From Kyrpidia tusciae DSM 2912 (GTDB lineage: Bacteria; Bacillota; Bacilli; Kyrpidiales; Kyrpidiaceae), in contig NC_014098.1 in the NCBI RefSeq assembly GCF_000092905.1, positions 1,860,001-1,924,000 on the forward strand: a stretch of 64,000 nt of DNA, given 5' to 3'. Shown piece after piece: positions 61,591-64,000 of this stretch. The position numbers and the translations under genes are program-made. How positions within the stretch are numbered: position 1 is the stretch's first letter; each line of letters starts with the position of its first letter. The notes beneath the pieces were generated by a model that was given only the letters and a program-made list of their open reading frames with translations, had not been told where the DNA came from and searched no databases.

Positions 61591-62376
61591 TTATTTTTTC
61601 GCGCCTCCCGTCCCGACGTGCGGCGACTCCATCCCCTCCAACTCCGCCAACCGGCGCGCCAGGTGCTCCCGGGCCGCCTCCTCCCAGCGGTCCGCCAAGG
61701 CCCGGAGCTTCTCCGCCCCCCGGCGCTCGAGAGCTAACCCCAGCAGCCGGTCCGCCAGCCGGGGATTCTTCGCAAGCAGCGGCCCGTGCAGGTATGTGCC
61801 GAACACCCGGCCCTTGCGCGCGCCCTCGGTACCGTCGCGGCCGTTGTTCCCTTCCCCGCGGACCACCCGCATCCACGGTTCGGTTCCCTCCCGGAGATAC
61901 GTGCGGCCGGAGTGATTCTCGTAGCCGAAGATCGTCTCCGTCCGCCCGTCGAGGATACATTCCGCCATGACATTGCCCACCATCCGCCGCTCCCCGGCCA
62001 CGGTGTACACGTCCAGAAGCCCGATCCCCGGGATCCGCTCGCCGGCCCCGGTCTCAAAATACTCCCCCAGCAACTGATAGCCGCCGCAAATCGCCAGCAC
62101 CACTGTACCCTCGGCCGTCGCCTGCTCGAAGTTGGTCCGGCGACGCTGCAGATCCCTGGCCACCAAACTCTGCTCCCGGTCCATGCCGCCCCCCATCACC
62201 ACCAAATCGCAATCCCGCAGGTCGACGTCGTCCCCGGCGTCCACCCGGATCACGTCCGCATCGATTCCCCGCCACCGGGCGCGCTTCTCCAGGATCATCA
62301 CATTGCCCCGGTCACTGTACAGATCGAGCAGATCGGGATACAGGTGGCCGATGATCAGTTTCGTCGTCACGCTCAT
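61591..62376 (-). CDS. gatD: Lipid II isoglutaminyl synthase, glutamine amidotransferase subunit GatD
   Basis: A class I-like (CobB/CobQ-type) glutaminase that supplies ammonia to MurT for amidation of D-Glu in lipid II. The N-terminal LIIGHLYPDLLDLYSDRGNV is the family start. The nucleophile Cys is in VVLAICGGYQLLGEYF and the catalytic His in FGTYLHGPLLAKNP. 261 residues. The start (ATG 62376 or GTG 62370, the latter with GAGGTGG 6 bases upstream) lies inside the end of murT, so translation is coupled. Confidence 0.92.
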   Translation of the reverse strand: MSVTTKLIIGHLYPDLLDLYSDRGNVMILEKRARWRGIDADVIRVDAGDDVDLRDCDLVVMGGGMDREQSLVARDLQRRRTNFEQATAEGTVVLAICGGYQLLGEYFETGAGERIPGIGLLDVYTVAGERRMVGNVMAECILDGRTETIFGYENHSGRTYLREGTEPWMRVVRGEGNNGRDGTEGARKGRVFGTYLHGPLLAKNPRLADRLLGLALERRGAEKLRALADRWEEAAREHLARRLAELEGMESPHVGTGGAKK

Positions 62377-63832
62377 CCACCTCGCCTCGCCGCAGCAGCC
62401 AGTCCCTCAGCGTATATAAAGACGTATAGGTCGTCAACACGTACACCGCGCCGCCGGGCCCACTCCGGCCGCTCAGCTCTCCCGTCCGCTTCCCTTGTCC
62501 GGACCGGCCAATCCCACCGGCTTCTTCCGGCCCCCGGGTGCCGTCCGCGCCGGACCGCCGTCCGCCATCCCGGCTCACCGCCGCCTCGACGCAGGCCGTC
62601 GGGTCCCGGATCATGCGGATCTCCCCCGGCCACTCGGCGTACCGCACCCGGATCGCCATATCCTCGGCCCGGGTGCCGGCGCACCACACCCGTTCGAACC
62701 CCTTGTCCTTCAGGCGCTCGAGGTCCGCATCCCAGATCCACGACACATCCGTCCCATCGGCGTACAGGTCGTTGAGCACCAGCACCACGTCGGTCACGTC
62801 CGGCGTCCGTTCGACCACCTTCAACTGTTCGTTCAGTCCCGCCGGATTTTTCACCAGGGCCAACACCACCGGCCGCCCCTCGACCCTGAACCGCTCCAAC
62901 CGCCCGAGCCCCGTCCGAATCCGTCCCGTGGCCGCCCGGACCTGTTCCGCCGACAATCCCAGCGCCCTGACGGCCCCGTACGCCGCCAGCACATTGTACA
63001 CGTTGTACAGTCCGGGCGAATCCAGCCGGGCCGGCACCCCGTCCACCTCAAACGCAAGACCCGTGCCCGCGATTCGAATCCGTCGGGCCGCCGGATCCGG
63101 TCGCGGGCGCTCCCGGCCGCACCCCGGGCACCGCCAGACCCCCAACTGCCCGTAGAAAAATCCGGCATAACCCAGGGGATGCCCGCAAAACCCGCAGAAT
63201 TTCCCGTCCCGAACCTCCCTGGACCCGGGTTCCAGCCACTGCGGCGCATCGAGCCCGTAAAACCGCACGGCCCGCCCTTCGGGAGCGGCGCGATAAGCCA
63301 GGGGATCATCCCCGTTGATCAGGCAGACACAGGACTTCGGCACCCGGGCCAACGCCGCGGCCACCAAGTCCACCACCCGGTCCAGTTCGCCGTACCGGTC
63401 CATTTGATCGCGGAAAAAATTCGTCACCACGACGACCCCCGGCGCGAGATCCTCCACGACCTTCTCGACGGTAGCCTCGTCCACCTCAAACACCGCCGCC
63501 TCGCGCTCCCGCCGGGTCAGAGGCAACTGCTCCACCACCGCCGTGGCGATCCCTTGCACCAGGTTCGCCCCCAGGCGGTTGCTCACCACCTTCCAGCCAT
63601 TGTCTCTCAACCAGCCGCCGACCAGGTTGCTCGTGGTCGTCTTGCCGTTCGTCCCGGTGATGAGCACGATTTTCCCGGCAAACCGCGCCCCCGCCACGGC
63701 CAAAAAATCCGGACACAGCCGCACGGCGACGACCCCGGGAAGCGTCGTCGCTTTTCGCCCCGCGGCCCGCAATAATCGGGACACCGCCCGTCCAACGAGC
63801 AGGGCCGCCCAGAATCTCCATCGCCTCGCCAC
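62312..63832 (-). CDS. murT: Lipid II isoglutaminyl synthase, Mur-ligase subunit MurT
   Basis: An ATP-dependent Mur-ligase-like subunit of the MurT/GatD complex. P-loop IVLITGTNGKTTTSNLVGGW, then NFFRDQMDRYGELDRV. A four-cysteine zinc ribbon (CGFCGHPL and WRCPGCGRE) and the C-terminal DUF1727 domain (ALVKNPAGLNEQLKVV) are all typical. At 506 residues it is about 70 longer than S. aureus MurT. The extra comes from a Gly/Arg/Ser-rich insertion before VYVLTTYTSLYTLRDWLL and a tail that overlaps gatD by 65 bases. GTG at 63832 with GGAGG 9 bases upstream. Confidence 0.92.
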   Translation of the reverse strand: MARRWRFWAALLVGRAVSRLLRAAGRKATTLPGVVAVRLCPDFLAVAGARFAGKIVLITGTNGKTTTSNLVGGWLRDNGWKVVSNRLGANLVQGIATAVVEQLPLTRREREAAVFEVDEATVEKVVEDLAPGVVVVTNFFRDQMDRYGELDRVVDLVAAALARVPKSCVCLINGDDPLAYRAAPEGRAVRFYGLDAPQWLEPGSREVRDGKFCGFCGHPLGYAGFFYGQLGVWRCPGCGRERPRPDPAARRIRIAGTGLAFEVDGVPARLDSPGLYNVYNVLAAYGAVRALGLSAEQVRAATGRIRTGLGRLERFRVEGRPVVLALVKNPAGLNEQLKVVERTPDVTDVVLVLNDLYADGTDVSWIWDADLERLKDKGFERVWCAGTRAEDMAIRVRYAEWPGEIRMIRDPTACVEAAVSRDGGRRSGADGTRGPEEAGGIGRSGQGKRTGELSGRSGPGGAVYVLTTYTSLYTLRDWLLRRGEVDERDDETDHRPPVSRSARSVQ

Positions 63833-63865
63833 CCATCAGACCCTCCCGCCACTGTCCCTGGATCT

Positions 63866-63874
63866 ATCATACCA
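63866..63874 (-). promoter_or_regulatory. Extended -10 element upstream of murT
   Basis: TGGTATGAT on the minus strand forms an extended -10 box (TGn plus TATGAT) about 35 bases ahead of the murT start codon. No good -35 hexamer, as is common for extended -10 promoters. Confidence 0.45.
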
Positions 63875-64000
63875 TATTTTCTCTGGACGACAGGGAAGTG
63901 CCCGTGGGATGACACCCGGATCCGCGGCCGGCTCCGACCCTCCCCGCCGGAGGCCCGGTCATGCCGGGAACAGGGCGCTGTGCAGGGCGGCCAACTTATG

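Noticed and set aside
62495-63775. 426-codon open frame on the plus strand
   Set aside because: Shadow of murT; same Pro/Arg/His-rich signature and no start signals.

Overview
The window looks like a chromosome segment of a spore-forming, high-G+C Firmicute. The division and cell-wall cluster follows the Bacillus subtilis order, including spoVD and spoVE. There is an RsfA-type sporulation regulator, a class-A sporulator set of small proteins, CtsR-, CcpN- and MraZ-type control sites, and an MurT/GatD pair. Codon use and protein style remind me of Alicyclobacillaceae such as Kyrpidia, but that is recognition only and has not been tested by a search. Almost all genes are on the minus strand.

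Layout. (1) 1-17.9 kb: dcw cluster read right to left, mraZ-rsmH-ftsL-pbpB-spoVD-murE-mraY-murD-spoVE-murG-murB-murA-divIB-ylxW-ylxX-sbp-ftsA (ftsA cut by the window edge). Many neighbours overlap by ATGA or GTGA. Intrinsic terminators after murG, after murA and after sbp divide it into sub-units. murA is inserted relative to B. subtilis. (2) 18-26.4 kb: a leucine-degradation pair (YngE-like carboxyltransferase and HMG-CoA lyase), a divergent SDR, an A-type Fe-S carrier, and an hxlR - small membrane protein - HAD hydrolase - typA operon. (3) 26.4-39.6 kb: an accessory island of large surface-protein genes in different states of decay. It holds an intact 1423-residue RCC1/cadherin-like/SLH protein, a truncated relative fused to half of a hydrolase gene, a GLUG-repeat gene broken next to an IS200/IS605-derived element, a 5' remnant of a second GLUG gene, an IS transposase broken by one stop codon, an Rpn-type nuclease, a response regulator lacking most of its DNA-binding domain, and an M48 peptidase remnant.

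(4) 39.9-49.6 kb: pyruvate carboxylase, rsfA, thiI and a NifS-type cysteine desulfurase. Two copies of an IS607-family element end exactly at the 5' ends of pyc and of the desulfurase gene. The larger copy (2355 bp) has an intact TnpB with all RuvC residues but a recombinase gene whose catalytic domain is deleted. The smaller (572 bp) is an internal-deletion derivative that keeps the whole non-coding 3' end, where TnpB guide RNAs are normally made. This is the most interesting part of the window. (5) 49.7-57.2 kb: gapB-type GAPDH with a CcpN-like box, a midA-clpP operon with a CtsR box, and several small genes (Lon-substrate-domain protein, IDEAL-domain protein, YlbF, DUF1292, zinc ribbon). 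Three short ORFs here (30, 53 and 39 residues) have good ribosome binding sites. (6) 57.2-64 kb: tRNA-Gly, tRNA-Ser, pgi, a TIGR01777 epimerase, an L,D-transpeptidase, tRNA-Arg and murT-gatD.

The genes work together mainly in peptidoglycan synthesis: precursor synthesis by MurA/B/D/E, MraY and MurG, polymerisation and cross-linking by PbpB, SpoVD and SpoVE, amidation by MurT/GatD, and L,D-cross-linking. A second theme is gluconeogenesis, with Pyc, GapB and Pgi. All statements about families come from reading the sequence; no database search was run.
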